DNA of 64,000 nt, taken from Pseudonocardia oroxyli (GTDB taxonomy: Bacteria > Actinomycetota > Actinomycetes > Mycobacteriales > Pseudonocardiaceae). Every line of letters starts with the position of its first letter. Positions within the stretch are counted from its first letter, which is position 1. This document shows positions 17,356-24,925 of this stretch, piece after piece. Location of the stretch: NCBI RefSeq assembly GCF_900102195.1, contig NZ_FNBE01000001.1, forward strand, positions 463,647 to 527,646, written 5' to 3'. The notes below the pieces were generated by a model. It saw only the letters and a list, made by a program, of their open reading frames with translations, had not been told where the DNA came from and made no database searches. The translations under genes were made by a program, and so were the position numbers.

Positions 17356-17973
17356 GTGCCCAGGCTCCCCGACAAGCGGCGCGCGATCCTGCGCGGTGCG
17401 TTGACCGTGTTCGCCCGCGAGGGCTACACCCGCGCGAGCATCGACCAGATCGCGCGCGAGGCCGGGGTGTCCACGCGGACGATCTACAACCACGTGGCCG
17501 ACAAGGCCGCGCTGTTCGGCGCCGTGATCGACGAGAGCGCGACCCGGGTCGCCGAGAGCCAGATCGAGGCCATGGAGAAGCACCTGGGCGGGGAGGTCAC
17601 GGACCTGCGGGAGGCACTCGTCGGGTTCGCGCAGGAGCACGCCGTGCCGGGTGACCGCGAGCACTTCGCGCTGGTCCGGCAGATCGCCGCCGAGGTGGGG
17701 CACATCCCCGCCGAGGCCGTGGAGTCCTGGCAGGACACCGGTCCCCGGCGGGTGCAGCAGGCCTTGGAGGCCCACCTCGCCCGGTTCATGGCCGAGGGCA
17801 GGCTGCGCGCGGCGAACCCGTCCCGGGCCGCCCGGCACCTCGTCCTGCTCTCGGCGGGCGAGGTGACCAGCCGCTCCTTCCACGGCGCGATCCCGCTCCC
17901 GGCCGCGGAGGTCGAACAGATCGCCCGGGACGGCGTGGACGTGTTCCTGCGCGCCTACGCCCCGCCCCACTGA
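17356..17973 (+). CDS. TetR-family repressor
   Basis: 205 residues from GTG 17356, with GGAAGG 8 nt upstream. The N-terminal HTH is clear: FAREGYTRASIDQIAREAGVSTRTIYNHVADKAALF in overlapping segments from about 18 to 53. The helical C-terminal domain should bind a ligand. Divergent from the FMN reductase/MFS unit with two ACAA...TTGT operators between them, so it most likely represses both directions until a toxic compound binds. Confidence 0.9.
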   Translation: MPRLPDKRRAILRGALTVFAREGYTRASIDQIAREAGVSTRTIYNHVADKAALFGAVIDESATRVAESQIEAMEKHLGGEVTDLREALVGFAQEHAVPGDREHFALVRQIAAEVGHIPAEAVESWQDTGPRRVQQALEAHLARFMAEGRLRAANPSRAARHLVLLSAGEVTSRSFHGAIPLPAAEVEQIARDGVDVFLRAYAPPH

Positions 17974-17974
17974 C

Positions 17975-18027
17975 CCGGCGACCAGCGCGTTCGCGCACGA
18001 GGTCTGAACGAACGCGCCGGTCGCCGG
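17975..18027. terminator. Bidirectional hairpin between convergent genes
   Basis: A 19-bp stem with a single A-C mismatch (17975-17993 with 18009-18027) and a 15-nt loop. The stem ends one base before the alpha/beta hydrolase stop codon and starts two bases after the TetR stop. A different sequence family from the six-copy palindrome, but the same placement. Confidence 0.75.
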
Positions 18028-19269
18028 TCAGGGCGGCGGGGACAGGGGGTGGCGCTTCTCGAGCCAGGTCGCGATCTCGGCGGCGGCCAGCTCGTTGCCG
18101 GTGGGCTCGCCCGGGGCGAGGGCGGCGCCGAAGTGCAGGCCGCGGACCTTCGCCGTGGTCAGGTCGCCGCCGGGGATCGGCGCCGTGCCGAGCGCGGCGA
18201 TCATGCGGGCCGAGTCCGCGGGGAAGGCGGCCTGGTCCCCGGTGAGCTCCAGGAACAGCGTCGGGACCGTGACGCTCGGGGCGCACCGCACGAAGTCCGC
18301 GTTGCTCGACAGGCCGGACCAGGTGGAGAGCCAGGCCTCCGGGGTGGCGAGCCTGCCGAAGCCGACCTGGCCGTAGTCGATCAGGTCCGGGCGCGTGCCG
18401 AACAGCGAGCCGTACGGCCGCTCGCTCGGGTCCAGCGAGAGGTCGACGTTCCGCGGGTCGGCGTCCGTGCGGAACACCGTCATGATCGTGGGGGCGAGGG
18501 CGCGGCGCCGGTCCACGGCGGCGCCGGTGACCTTGTGCGCCTTCCGCGCCGCCGCGGTCGCGGCGAGGGACTCGCGCGCGAACGCGTCGAGCCGCTCGAC
18601 CCGGGCGCGTTGCGCCGCGCGGTACTCGGCCAGGAAGTCCGCGCTGTACGAGGAGCTCGCGGGCGGCTCCGCGAACCCGTTGGCGGGGTTCCACGGGTCC
18701 AGTCCCGGGATCACCGACATCGGGTCCGCCTCGTCCGCGACCGAGGGGTCGATGCAGGCCAGCAGCAGCATGCCCTGGCCGGGGTGCGGGGCGAGGAAGA
18801 TCGCGCCGTCCGCGACGGGCAGCTCGGCGCCCGCGAGGTCGACGGGCCGTCCGCCGGGGGTCGTGCCGATCCGGTCGGTCGACGCGGCCTGTTCCAGGTA
18901 GTAGGCGAACAGGGTGCCACCGCCGGAGTGCCCGAGCACCACGATGTCCTCGAACCGCTCGCGCAGGAACACCTGCCCTGCCCCGACGTCGAGCAGGGCC
19001 TGTTCGTGCACCAGGTTCAGGTCGTTGTTCGGCGAGCGCGAGCCCTGGGTCCACACCGCCACCCCGGCCTGCAGCAACAGCGGCACGAGCGCGTGGTGCG
19101 TGACGTCCTGGCGCGGGTGCATCAGGCAGACCACGGTCCGGGCGCCGGGCACGGTGGCCAGCACGCCGCGGACCGTCGCGCCGTCCGCCGTGGTCAGCTC
19201 GTGGACGCTGGTGACGGTCGCGCCGGGTCGCTCGCCCGCCGCCAGGTAGCGCCCCTCCCCCAGCCTCAC
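18028..19269 (-). CDS. Alpha/beta-hydrolase fold protein
   Basis: 413 residues from the GTG that overlaps the stop of the 82-residue gene (GTGA). The nucleophile elbow GHSGGG is at 113-118 (S115). A long insertion in the middle (about 190-290) precedes the distal part, where LFLELTGDQAAFP (Asp region) and VRGLHFG (His region) could complete the triad. No better substrate prediction is possible. Operon partner of a VOC protein and a small unknown protein, so a role in hydrolysing a ring-cleavage or ester product is plausible (inference). Confidence 0.75.
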   Translation of the reverse strand: MRLGEGRYLAAGERPGATVTSVHELTTADGATVRGVLATVPGARTVVCLMHPRQDVTHHALVPLLLQAGVAVWTQGSRSPNNDLNLVHEQALLDVGAGQVFLRERFEDIVVLGHSGGGTLFAYYLEQAASTDRIGTTPGGRPVDLAGAELPVADGAIFLAPHPGQGMLLLACIDPSVADEADPMSVIPGLDPWNPANGFAEPPASSSYSADFLAEYRAAQRARVERLDAFARESLAATAAARKAHKVTGAAVDRRRALAPTIMTVFRTDADPRNVDLSLDPSERPYGSLFGTRPDLIDYGQVGFGRLATPEAWLSTWSGLSSNADFVRCAPSVTVPTLFLELTGDQAAFPADSARMIAALGTAPIPGGDLTTAKVRGLHFGAALAPGEPTGNELAAAEIATWLEKRHPLSPPP

Positions 19270-19514
19270 GCGGACTCCACGCGCAGCGCGTCCTTGTCGT
19301 GCTGGGTGATCACGTCTCCCGGCGCGACGCCCGCGACGCAGGAGTACCAGACCGCGTGCCGGCACCCGGTCGCCCGCCGGTCGACGACGAGGGGCCCGTC
19401 CGCCCGGATCTCGAAGTACGGACCGATCTTGTCCACGACCACGGTGGGATCCTCGGCGGCGATCGTCGCGACGGCGGTGTTCTCCGGGATGTCGAGCACG
19501 TAGAGCGTGCTCAT
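19266..19514 (-). CDS. Conserved-looking small protein, unknown function (82 aa)
   Basis: Not recognised. 82 residues, mostly beta-prone (TLYVLDI, TVVVDKIGPYFEIRADGPLVVD), two cysteines (GCRHAVWYSC). No signal peptide or membrane helix. It overlaps the downstream hydrolase by GTGA and is linked upstream to a 25-codon ORF by ATGA, so it is translated as part of the operon. A distant resemblance to monooxygenase effector proteins was considered, but no cognate diiron hydroxylase is encoded here. Confidence 0.55.
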   Translation of the reverse strand: MSTLYVLDIPENTAVATIAAEDPTVVVDKIGPYFEIRADGPLVVDRRATGCRHAVWYSCVAGVAPGDVITQHDKDALRVESA

Positions 19515-19588
19515 CGCTCTCCCCCGCTGCGCGGGCTCGGCGCTTCGCGCAGGCGCTGAGTCCATGATTCGCTCGCACGCTCGCTCAT
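19511..19588 (-). other. MIRU-like intercistronic mini-ORF (25 codons)
   Basis: Between the VOC gene and the 82-residue gene lies an ORF of 25 codons (begins MSERASESWTQRL). Its ATG overlaps the VOC stop and its TGA overlaps the next ATG. The DNA is an unusual run of GCGAG/CGAGCG units. A short in-frame spacer that keeps ATGA couplings on both sides is the hallmark of mycobacterial interspersed repetitive units, although the sequence is not the known MIRU consensus. Confidence 0.45.
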
Positions 19589-20253
19589 CGAACCACCGTC
19601 TCCCAGCCCGCCGTGCCTGCCGGCTCCGCCGGCTGCCATCCCGCGGCCCGGTCGACGATCAGCTCGGCCTTGCGGGCCAACAGCTTGCCGAAGGTCGGCT
19701 CCGGCCGGTCCAGCACGTCGAGCAGGGCGTCGATGGTGAGGGTCGCGTCCAGGTCCTCCTGCGGCGTGACCGGCCGCATGGCCCGGGTGATCTCGAAGAA
19801 GTAGCCGTTCGGGTCGTGGGTGTAGATCGACTCGATCGTCTCGTGCTGGATCTGCATCTCGACGGGCCAGTCGCTCGCGTCCAGCCGGCGGCGGTACTCC
19901 AGCAGGTCCTCCTCGTTCTCCACGTGGATCGCGAGGTGCCGGGAGCGGACGAAGTACTCGGGGACGTCCGCGGCGAACTTCGCGTACGCGTCCCCCTTGT
20001 CCCCGCGGGTCGGGTTCTCCGTGCCGAAGTAGTAGAAGAACGCGATCCGGTCGTCGTTGCCGATGTCGAAGAAGAAGTGGATGAAGTCCGGGTGGTGCTC
20101 GGGACCCCAGCCCGCCGCGCAGATCGAGTGCACCACCGGGAAGCCGAGGACGTCCCGGTAGAAGCGCACCGTGGCCGCGGGGTCGAAGGTCGGGAAGGCG
20201 ACGTGGTCCACGCCCCTCACCCGGTGCTCCAGCCCGCCTGTCGACTCTGTCAT
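19585..20253 (-). CDS. VOC-superfamily (glyoxalase/dioxygenase-like) protein
   Basis: 222 residues. The first half has the paired beta-alpha-beta-beta-beta modules of the VOC fold: VDHVAFPTFDPAATVRFYRDVLGFPVV at the start (positions about 15-40, shown in part), RHLAIHV in the middle and DPNGYFFEITR near 160. H17, a His in the central strand and E near FFEI are positioned to bind a metal. VOC enzymes include extradiol dioxygenases, isomerases and lyases; which one cannot be told. Upstream lie a gACACCG...CGGTGTc hairpin and a TAACGT -10-like box 7 nt before the ATG. Confidence 0.75.
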   Translation of the reverse strand: MTESTGGLEHRVRGVDHVAFPTFDPAATVRFYRDVLGFPVVHSICAAGWGPEHHPDFIHFFFDIGNDDRIAFFYYFGTENPTRGDKGDAYAKFAADVPEYFVRSRHLAIHVENEEDLLEYRRRLDASDWPVEMQIQHETIESIYTHDPNGYFFEITRAMRPVTPQEDLDATLTIDALLDVLDRPEPTFGKLLARKAELIVDRAAGWQPAEPAGTAGWETVVR

Positions 20254-20299
20254 GACACCGACGTTACGCCGGTGTCGACGAATGAGTCAACAGTTTGAC
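20254..20299. promoter_or_regulatory. Promoter/operator region of the VOC operon
   Basis: Contains two inverted repeats: GACACCG and CGGTGTC arms spaced by 9 bp (20254-20276), and GTCAACAGTTTGAC (20286-20299). The first overlaps the probable -10 box TAACGT. The upstream TetR protein (20308-21000) is the obvious candidate to bind here. Confidence 0.5.
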
Positions 20300-20307
20300 G
20301 AGTGAGT

Positions 20308-21000
20308 TCACAGATCGAGGATGCGCTCGAGATGGTCCAGGTCCTGGCGCAGCAGCTTCAACGCCGCGGCGGGCCCCTCGGCCTCCGGTGCCTGGTGGTC
20401 GGGGCGGACCAGCGCGGCGACGGCCATGTCCGCCAGCTGCGCCGTGACCCCCTCGGCCGTGTCGCGGCCGCCGGGGTGGAACCACCAGGCGACCCAGTTG
20501 CACATGCCGAGCACGCCGAGGGCGGCGACCCGCGCGTCGACGGGCCGGAACCGCCCGGCCCGGACGCCCTGCTCGATCACGCCGGCGATCGCCTTCAGCA
20601 CGGCGCGCCTGCTGTCGTCGTACGCCGCGGTCAGCTCCTCGGGGAGCTCGGCCTCGGAGCGGATCAGCAGCCGGAACCGCTCGGGCTGGGTCACCCGCCG
20701 CCCGACGATCACCTCGACGATCCCGCGCAGCCGCCGGACGGGGTCCTCGTCCACCTCGAACAGCGCGACGATCTCGTCCAGCGGGCCGTTCGTGACCTCG
20801 GTGACCAGCTTGGCGAGCAGCTCGTCCTTGCTCTTGACGTAGTAGTAGAGCGCGGGCCGGGTGATGCCCAGCGCGTCCGCGATGTCCTGCAGGCTGGTGC
20901 CCGCGAACCCGCGCTCCGCGAACAGCCGGGTGGCGTGCTCGTACAGCTCGTTCTCGACGAGCTCGCGCCGAGCGGTCCCCCTGCGTCCCGGTTCGCTCAT
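20308..21000 (-). CDS. TetR-family regulator
   Basis: 230 residues. The HTH region FAERGFAGTSLQDIADALGITRPALYYYVKSKDELL (in parts, about 33-68) is a textbook TetR domain. Residues about 180-190 include CNWVAWWFHPGG, reminiscent of regulators of acyl-CoA and aromatic catabolism (KstR2/PaaR-like group). Its ATG overlaps the stop of the maleate-isomerase-like gene (ATGA), so it is the last gene of the FMO-ligase-isomerase unit and is immediately followed by the VOC operon. Confidence 0.88.
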   Translation of the reverse strand: MSEPGRRGTARRELVENELYEHATRLFAERGFAGTSLQDIADALGITRPALYYYVKSKDELLAKLVTEVTNGPLDEIVALFEVDEDPVRRLRGIVEVIVGRRVTQPERFRLLIRSEAELPEELTAAYDDSRRAVLKAIAGVIEQGVRAGRFRPVDARVAALGVLGMCNWVAWWFHPGGRDTAEGVTAQLADMAVAALVRPDHQAPEAEGPAAALKLLRQDLDHLERILDL

Positions 21001-21755
21001 GCGGGGATCGTAGGAGGTGGAGCCTGCGGAACCGACCCGCGGGCGCCGGTTCCGGACAGGAGCCGTCCCGCGCCGGGAAGCACCGGGTCCAGGCCGAGCC
21101 CGCGCAGCAGCGAGTAGGCACCGGCCGTGGCCGCGGAGAGTACGGGCAGCCCGAACTCCTCCTCCGCGGGCGCGACCAGGTCCAGCGAGGGCATCTGGAC
21201 GCAGGCGGAGATGACCAGCGCGTCGACCGCCAGGTCGAGGCCGCGGGCGGCCTCCAGCACGCGCGTGCCGGGGATGCAGCCGACCTCGGCGTTGTCCCCC
21301 ACCTCCAGCGCGGCCCAGTCGACGACGTCGAACCCCTCCGCCCCGAGGTAGGCCACCACCTGCTCGGCGAGCGGCCGCAGGTACGGGGTGACGAGCGCGA
21401 TCCGCCGCGCGCCCAGCGCACGCAGCCCCTCCACGAGGGCCCCGGCGCTCGACCGGACCACCCCGGGGTACTGCTCCGCCACCGCCTTCTCGACCCGCTG
21501 GTGCTCCCCCGGGCCCTGCGCCATCAGGGCCACGAGGCAGGCGTAGAGCAGGGCGTCCACGCCGGCGTCCGCCAGCTCGTCGACGCAGCGCTCGCGCTGG
21601 CCGTTCATCGCCGCCAGCTCCTCCGGTGTCACGGAGTGCATCCGCATCCGGCTGGAGTGGAAGGAGAACGCCTCGGGGTGCCGAGCGAGCAGCGCCGGGA
21701 TCTCCGTCTCGACGGTCACGTTCGAGCTGGGGACGACGAGTCCGATCCGCTTCAC
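20997..21755 (-). CDS. Maleate cis-trans isomerase / Asp-Glu racemase-family protein
   Basis: 252 residues. The N-terminus IGLVVPSSNVTVETEIPALL (about 4-23) is the hallmark of maleate isomerases. The two catalytic cysteines of the racemase superfamily are visible as YACLVALM (C73) and ISACVQMPS (C185). Maleate isomerase converts maleate to fumarate via a cysteine-succinyl adduct. Related arylmalonate decarboxylases have one Cys only. GTG start overlaps the AMP-ligase stop. The last roughly 25 residues are a Pro-rich tail. The natural substrate may be a maleyl derivative from ring cleavage (inference). Confidence 0.8.
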   Translation of the reverse strand: MKRIGLVVPSSNVTVETEIPALLARHPEAFSFHSSRMRMHSVTPEELAAMNGQRERCVDELADAGVDALLYACLVALMAQGPGEHQRVEKAVAEQYPGVVRSSAGALVEGLRALGARRIALVTPYLRPLAEQVVAYLGAEGFDVVDWAALEVGDNAEVGCIPGTRVLEAARGLDLAVDALVISACVQMPSLDLVAPAEEEFGLPVLSAATAGAYSLLRGLGLDPVLPGAGRLLSGTGARGSVPQAPPPTIPA

Positions 21756-23299
21756 GTCGCTACCTTCCGTGCGATGTCGGCCGCCAGGGCCTTCTTGTCG
21801 GTCTTGCCCACGAGCGTCCGCGGGATCTCGGGCAGGTGCTCGATCCGCTCGGGCCACTTGAACTTCGCGACGTCGAGCGCGGCGAAGTGCCGCTGCACCT
21901 CGTCCAGGGTCAGCTCGGCGCCGTCGACCACCACGTAGGCGCAGGTCCGCTCGCCCAGCCGCGGGTCCGGCATCGCGACGACGGCCACGGCGGTCACGCG
22001 CGGGTGGCGCAGCAGGAGCAGCTCCACCTCCTCGGCGTTGATCTTCTCGCCGCCGCGGTTGATGAGGTCCTTGATGCGGCCCTCGATGGAGACGAACCGC
22101 TCGCCGTCGATCTCGCGCCACGCGGCCAGGTCGCCGGTGCGGTAGAAGCCGTCGCCGGTGAAGGCGCGGGCGTTGTGCTCCGGGGCGTCGTAGTAGCCGG
22201 GCAGCGTGTACGGACCGCGACAGCACAGCTCGCCGACGCCGTCGGCGGGCTCCTCCGAGCCGGGTTCGAGGATCCGCACCTCGTCCCACCGGGACAACGG
22301 GGTCCCCACGGTCTCCAGCCGCGCCGCGCGCGGGGCGCCGGGGCGGGTCGTGAGGAACAGTCCCTCCCCCATCCCGAACAGCTGTCCGGACCAGATCCCG
22401 CGGGACTCGAGGGCGTCGAAGAGCCGGGGCGGGACCTTGGCGCCGGAGAGGATCACCTGGGTCAGCGTCTTCGCGGCGGCGTCGAACTCCGGGTGGTCCA
22501 GGGCCCGGTAGTGCCCGTGCCCGAGCAGGACGTGGGTGGCGGCCTCGCGCGCCAGCAGCGGCAGCGACTCGTCGAGGTCGGGGGTGCCCAGGACCAGGCA
22601 CGCGCCGACGCTGTGCGGCGCGTGCACGGCGCACACGACCCCGGCGTTGTGGATGATCGGGATCAGGTGCGCCACCCGGGTGTCGGCGGTCCAGCCCCAG
22701 GACCGCGCGTACTCGGCGGCGTTGTACCAGTACTCGGCGTGCCGCCGCGGGATCACCTTCGGGACGCCCGTGGTGCCGCCGGAGAGCTGGTAGACCCCGA
22801 CGGCCCCCGGGTCGGCCTCGGGCAACGGCCCGGGGTCCGCCTCGGGCAGCTCGCCGAGGACCAGCAGCCTGCCGACCGCCTGCTCGCGGGCGAACGCGAC
22901 GAGGTCGAACGTCAGCCCGGGCTCCACGAGGTGCGCCACCGCCCCGACCCGACGGCTGATCTCGCCGATCTCGTGCCCGCGGTGCGCGGCGAGCGTCGCG
23001 ACGGGGACCAGCCCCGCCTTGAGCACCGCGTACCAGGCGACCACCGCCTCCAGCCGGTTCGTGACCTGGAACAACACCGGCCCGCCCGGCTCCAGCCCCA
23101 GCGCGAGCAGCCCGGCCGCGACCCGGTCGGAGCGCGCGTCGAGCTCGGCGTAGGTCAGCCGCCCGTCGAGGGCGACGACGGCGTCCCGGTCCGGGTGGCG
23201 CGCCGCGACCGCGCGGAACTCGGCCGGGATGGACCGGCTGCCCCACACCGCGCGGTAGCGCGCGACGGCGTCCGCGGGGTACTCGACGAGCGGGTTCAC
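21752..23299 (-). CDS. Aryl acid-AMP ligase (2,3-dihydroxybenzoate/salicylate-AMP ligase-like)
   Basis: 515 residues. ANL superfamily: phosphate loop LSGGTTGVPKVIPR near residue 188, YRTGDLAAW near 396, the hinge IEGRIKDLINRGGEKIN near 411-427, and the C-terminal catalytic Lys in LVGKTDKKALA. The N-terminus (YPADAVARYRAVWG...SIPAEFRAVAARHPDRDAV) matches DhbE-type aryl acid ligases. It should adenylate a benzoate-like acid and transfer it to CoA, which would create the substrate for the flavin monooxygenase encoded just upstream. GTG start overlaps the FMO stop. Confidence 0.87.
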   Translation of the reverse strand: MNPLVEYPADAVARYRAVWGSRSIPAEFRAVAARHPDRDAVVALDGRLTYAELDARSDRVAAGLLALGLEPGGPVLFQVTNRLEAVVAWYAVLKAGLVPVATLAAHRGHEIGEISRRVGAVAHLVEPGLTFDLVAFAREQAVGRLLVLGELPEADPGPLPEADPGAVGVYQLSGGTTGVPKVIPRRHAEYWYNAAEYARSWGWTADTRVAHLIPIIHNAGVVCAVHAPHSVGACLVLGTPDLDESLPLLAREAATHVLLGHGHYRALDHPEFDAAAKTLTQVILSGAKVPPRLFDALESRGIWSGQLFGMGEGLFLTTRPGAPRAARLETVGTPLSRWDEVRILEPGSEEPADGVGELCCRGPYTLPGYYDAPEHNARAFTGDGFYRTGDLAAWREIDGERFVSIEGRIKDLINRGGEKINAEEVELLLLRHPRVTAVAVVAMPDPRLGERTCAYVVVDGAELTLDEVQRHFAALDVAKFKWPERIEHLPEIPRTLVGKTDKKALAADIARKVAT

Positions 23300-24792
23300 G
23301 CGATCACCACCAGGTCACACCGGCCGCTGAGCAGCCCGGCCGCCAGATCCTCCCGCAGCGCGGCGGGTCCCTCCACCGCGGTGAGCACCCCGCGTTCGAG
23401 CCGGATGCGCTCGGCCAGGTCGAGCCGGGTCAGCAGGGCGGGCCGGTCGGACGGACCGGTGAGCAGCACGTCCCCGGTCACCGCGGCGACCACCGCGTCC
23501 CCCTCGGCCGACCACGGGTCGGCCAGGTCGGACGCGAGCGGGGGCAGCGCCGGCACGTCGGTCCGACTCGCGAACACCCGCCCCCGGTGCTCCCCCGGCT
23601 GCGCGAGCACCCGGTCCACGATCCCGGGCTCGGACGCGGCCGGGACGGGCGAGGCCCCCGCGTACTGCGCGAACGCCGCCTCCACGACGTCCGGGGCGGT
23701 CTGGGCGAAGCGCTCCAGCGGCACGTTCCCCGCCCTCGACATGTAGGACACCATGAGCCGCGCCGCGGGGAGCCCGAGCCGGCCGGGGAAGGACTCCCAC
23801 CACAGCTGCGAGCGCCGGGCGAGCTCCTGCAACCGCGCGACGGCGGGGCGGCGGACCGCCTCGTACCTCCCGAACGCCTCCGTCACCGACGACGCCTCCT
23901 GCAGCTCCGCGACCAGCGCGATCGCGTCCTCCATCGCCAGCTTGGTGCCGGACCCGACGGAGAAGTGCGCCGTGTGCGCGGCGTCGCCGAGCAGCACGGT
24001 GTTCCCGTCCGACCACCGCCCGCAGGAGACGGTGCGAAAGCGCAGCCAGCGCGTGCGGTTGCCGAGCAGCGGCTGCCCCCGCAGCTGCCCGGCGAAGGCC
24101 TGCTCCAGGAAGCGGAGCGAGACCTCGTCCGACCCGCCCTCGGCCACCTCGGCGCGGTCGAAGCCCGCACGCCGCCAGGTCTGCTCGTCGGTCTCGATGA
24201 GGAAGGTGGACCGGCCGCCGGAGTACGGGTAGGCGTGCGTGACGAACGTGCCGAACTCCGTGGCGACCGGGGCGAACACCGCGTCGGGCAGGGGGAACTC
24301 CGTGCCGCACCACAGGTACAGACCCTTGCCGACCTCCACCGACTCGGCGAAGTCCCCGAGGGAGCGGGTCGCGCTGGACACGCCGTCCGCGGCGATCACC
24401 ACGTCCGCGTCGAGCTCGCCCGCGGACCGGCGGCTCCCGAAGTCGAGCACGACCCCGGCCTTCTCCGCGTGCCGCTGCAAGATGGCGAGCAGCTCGGTGC
24501 GGGCCACGCCGATCAGGCGGTCGTTGCGCACGCGCACGACGTCCCCGCCCACGTCGAGCGTCATGTCGTGGCGCAGGCCGGCCGCAACCAGGTCCCGCAG
24601 GGTGTCCGGGTCCGCGGCCGCCAGCTTGCGCTGGGTGCCCGCGGCCAACCCGACCCCGAACCCAAACGTGGTGTCCGGGTCCCCCTGCTCGTGGACGCGG
24701 ACCTCGCAGGCGGGGTACGCGAGCTTCAGCAACCGGGCGGCGTAGAGCCCGCCCGGTCCTCCGCCCAGCACCGCGACGCGTCGTGGCTGCAT
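23296..24792 (-). CDS. FAD-dependent monooxygenase of the salicylyl-/anthraniloyl-CoA hydroxylase type
   Basis: 498 residues from ATG 24792, preceded by GGGAGG. FAD motif GGGPGG at 10-15, then the family-specific HEQGDPDTTFGFGVGLA. The second FAD motif is in VLLGDAAHTAHFSVGSGTKL near 262-281, and this sequence is characteristic of hydroxylases acting on aryl-CoA thioesters (salicylyl-CoA 5-hydroxylase, 2-aminobenzoyl-CoA monooxygenase). Only the hydroxylase domain is present, without the NADH:flavin domain of the anthraniloyl-CoA enzyme. Its operon with an aryl-acid ligase supports an acid, CoA-ester, hydroxylation route; the exact acid is unknown. Confidence 0.82.
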   Translation of the reverse strand: MQPRRVAVLGGGPGGLYAARLLKLAYPACEVRVHEQGDPDTTFGFGVGLAAGTQRKLAAADPDTLRDLVAAGLRHDMTLDVGGDVVRVRNDRLIGVARTELLAILQRHAEKAGVVLDFGSRRSAGELDADVVIAADGVSSATRSLGDFAESVEVGKGLYLWCGTEFPLPDAVFAPVATEFGTFVTHAYPYSGGRSTFLIETDEQTWRRAGFDRAEVAEGGSDEVSLRFLEQAFAGQLRGQPLLGNRTRWLRFRTVSCGRWSDGNTVLLGDAAHTAHFSVGSGTKLAMEDAIALVAELQEASSVTEAFGRYEAVRRPAVARLQELARRSQLWWESFPGRLGLPAARLMVSYMSRAGNVPLERFAQTAPDVVEAAFAQYAGASPVPAASEPGIVDRVLAQPGEHRGRVFASRTDVPALPPLASDLADPWSAEGDAVVAAVTGDVLLTGPSDRPALLTRLDLAERIRLERGVLTAVEGPAALREDLAAGLLSGRCDLVVIA

Positions 24793-24814
24793 CGCCAACC
24801 TCCCTTTACGGTTA

Positions 24815-24885
24815 CGTCGACTATTCGACGTCACGGCAACCCAGGAAGTCAAGCTAGACATTCAGCTAGACTGTCGAATAGTCTA
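24815..24885. promoter_or_regulatory. Divergent promoter with paired operators (FMO / hyuA)
   Basis: CGTCGACTATTCGACG (24815-24830) is a palindrome with CGTCG/CGACG arms. TAGACTGTCGAATAGTCTA (24867-24885) has 6-bp TAGACT/AGTCTA arms. The inner GACTATTCGAC of the first is the exact reverse complement of GTCGAATAGTC in the second, so one regulator probably binds both and controls the two directions. AGCTAGAC also occurs twice (24853 and 24865). Confidence 0.7.
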
Positions 24886-24925
24886 CTCAACCGTCAGCCA
24901 CCCACCGCGAAGGAGCGTGTGAGAC

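Noticed and set aside
17975..18027. Seventh copy of the palindromic repeat family
   Set aside because: Same position type, but arms (CCGGCGACC...GCGTTCG) share no sequence with the six-copy family.
19266..19514. Small 82-aa protein as a monooxygenase effector (MmoB/DmpM type)
   Set aside because: Only a vague resemblance and no diiron hydroxylase or reductase partner in the operon.
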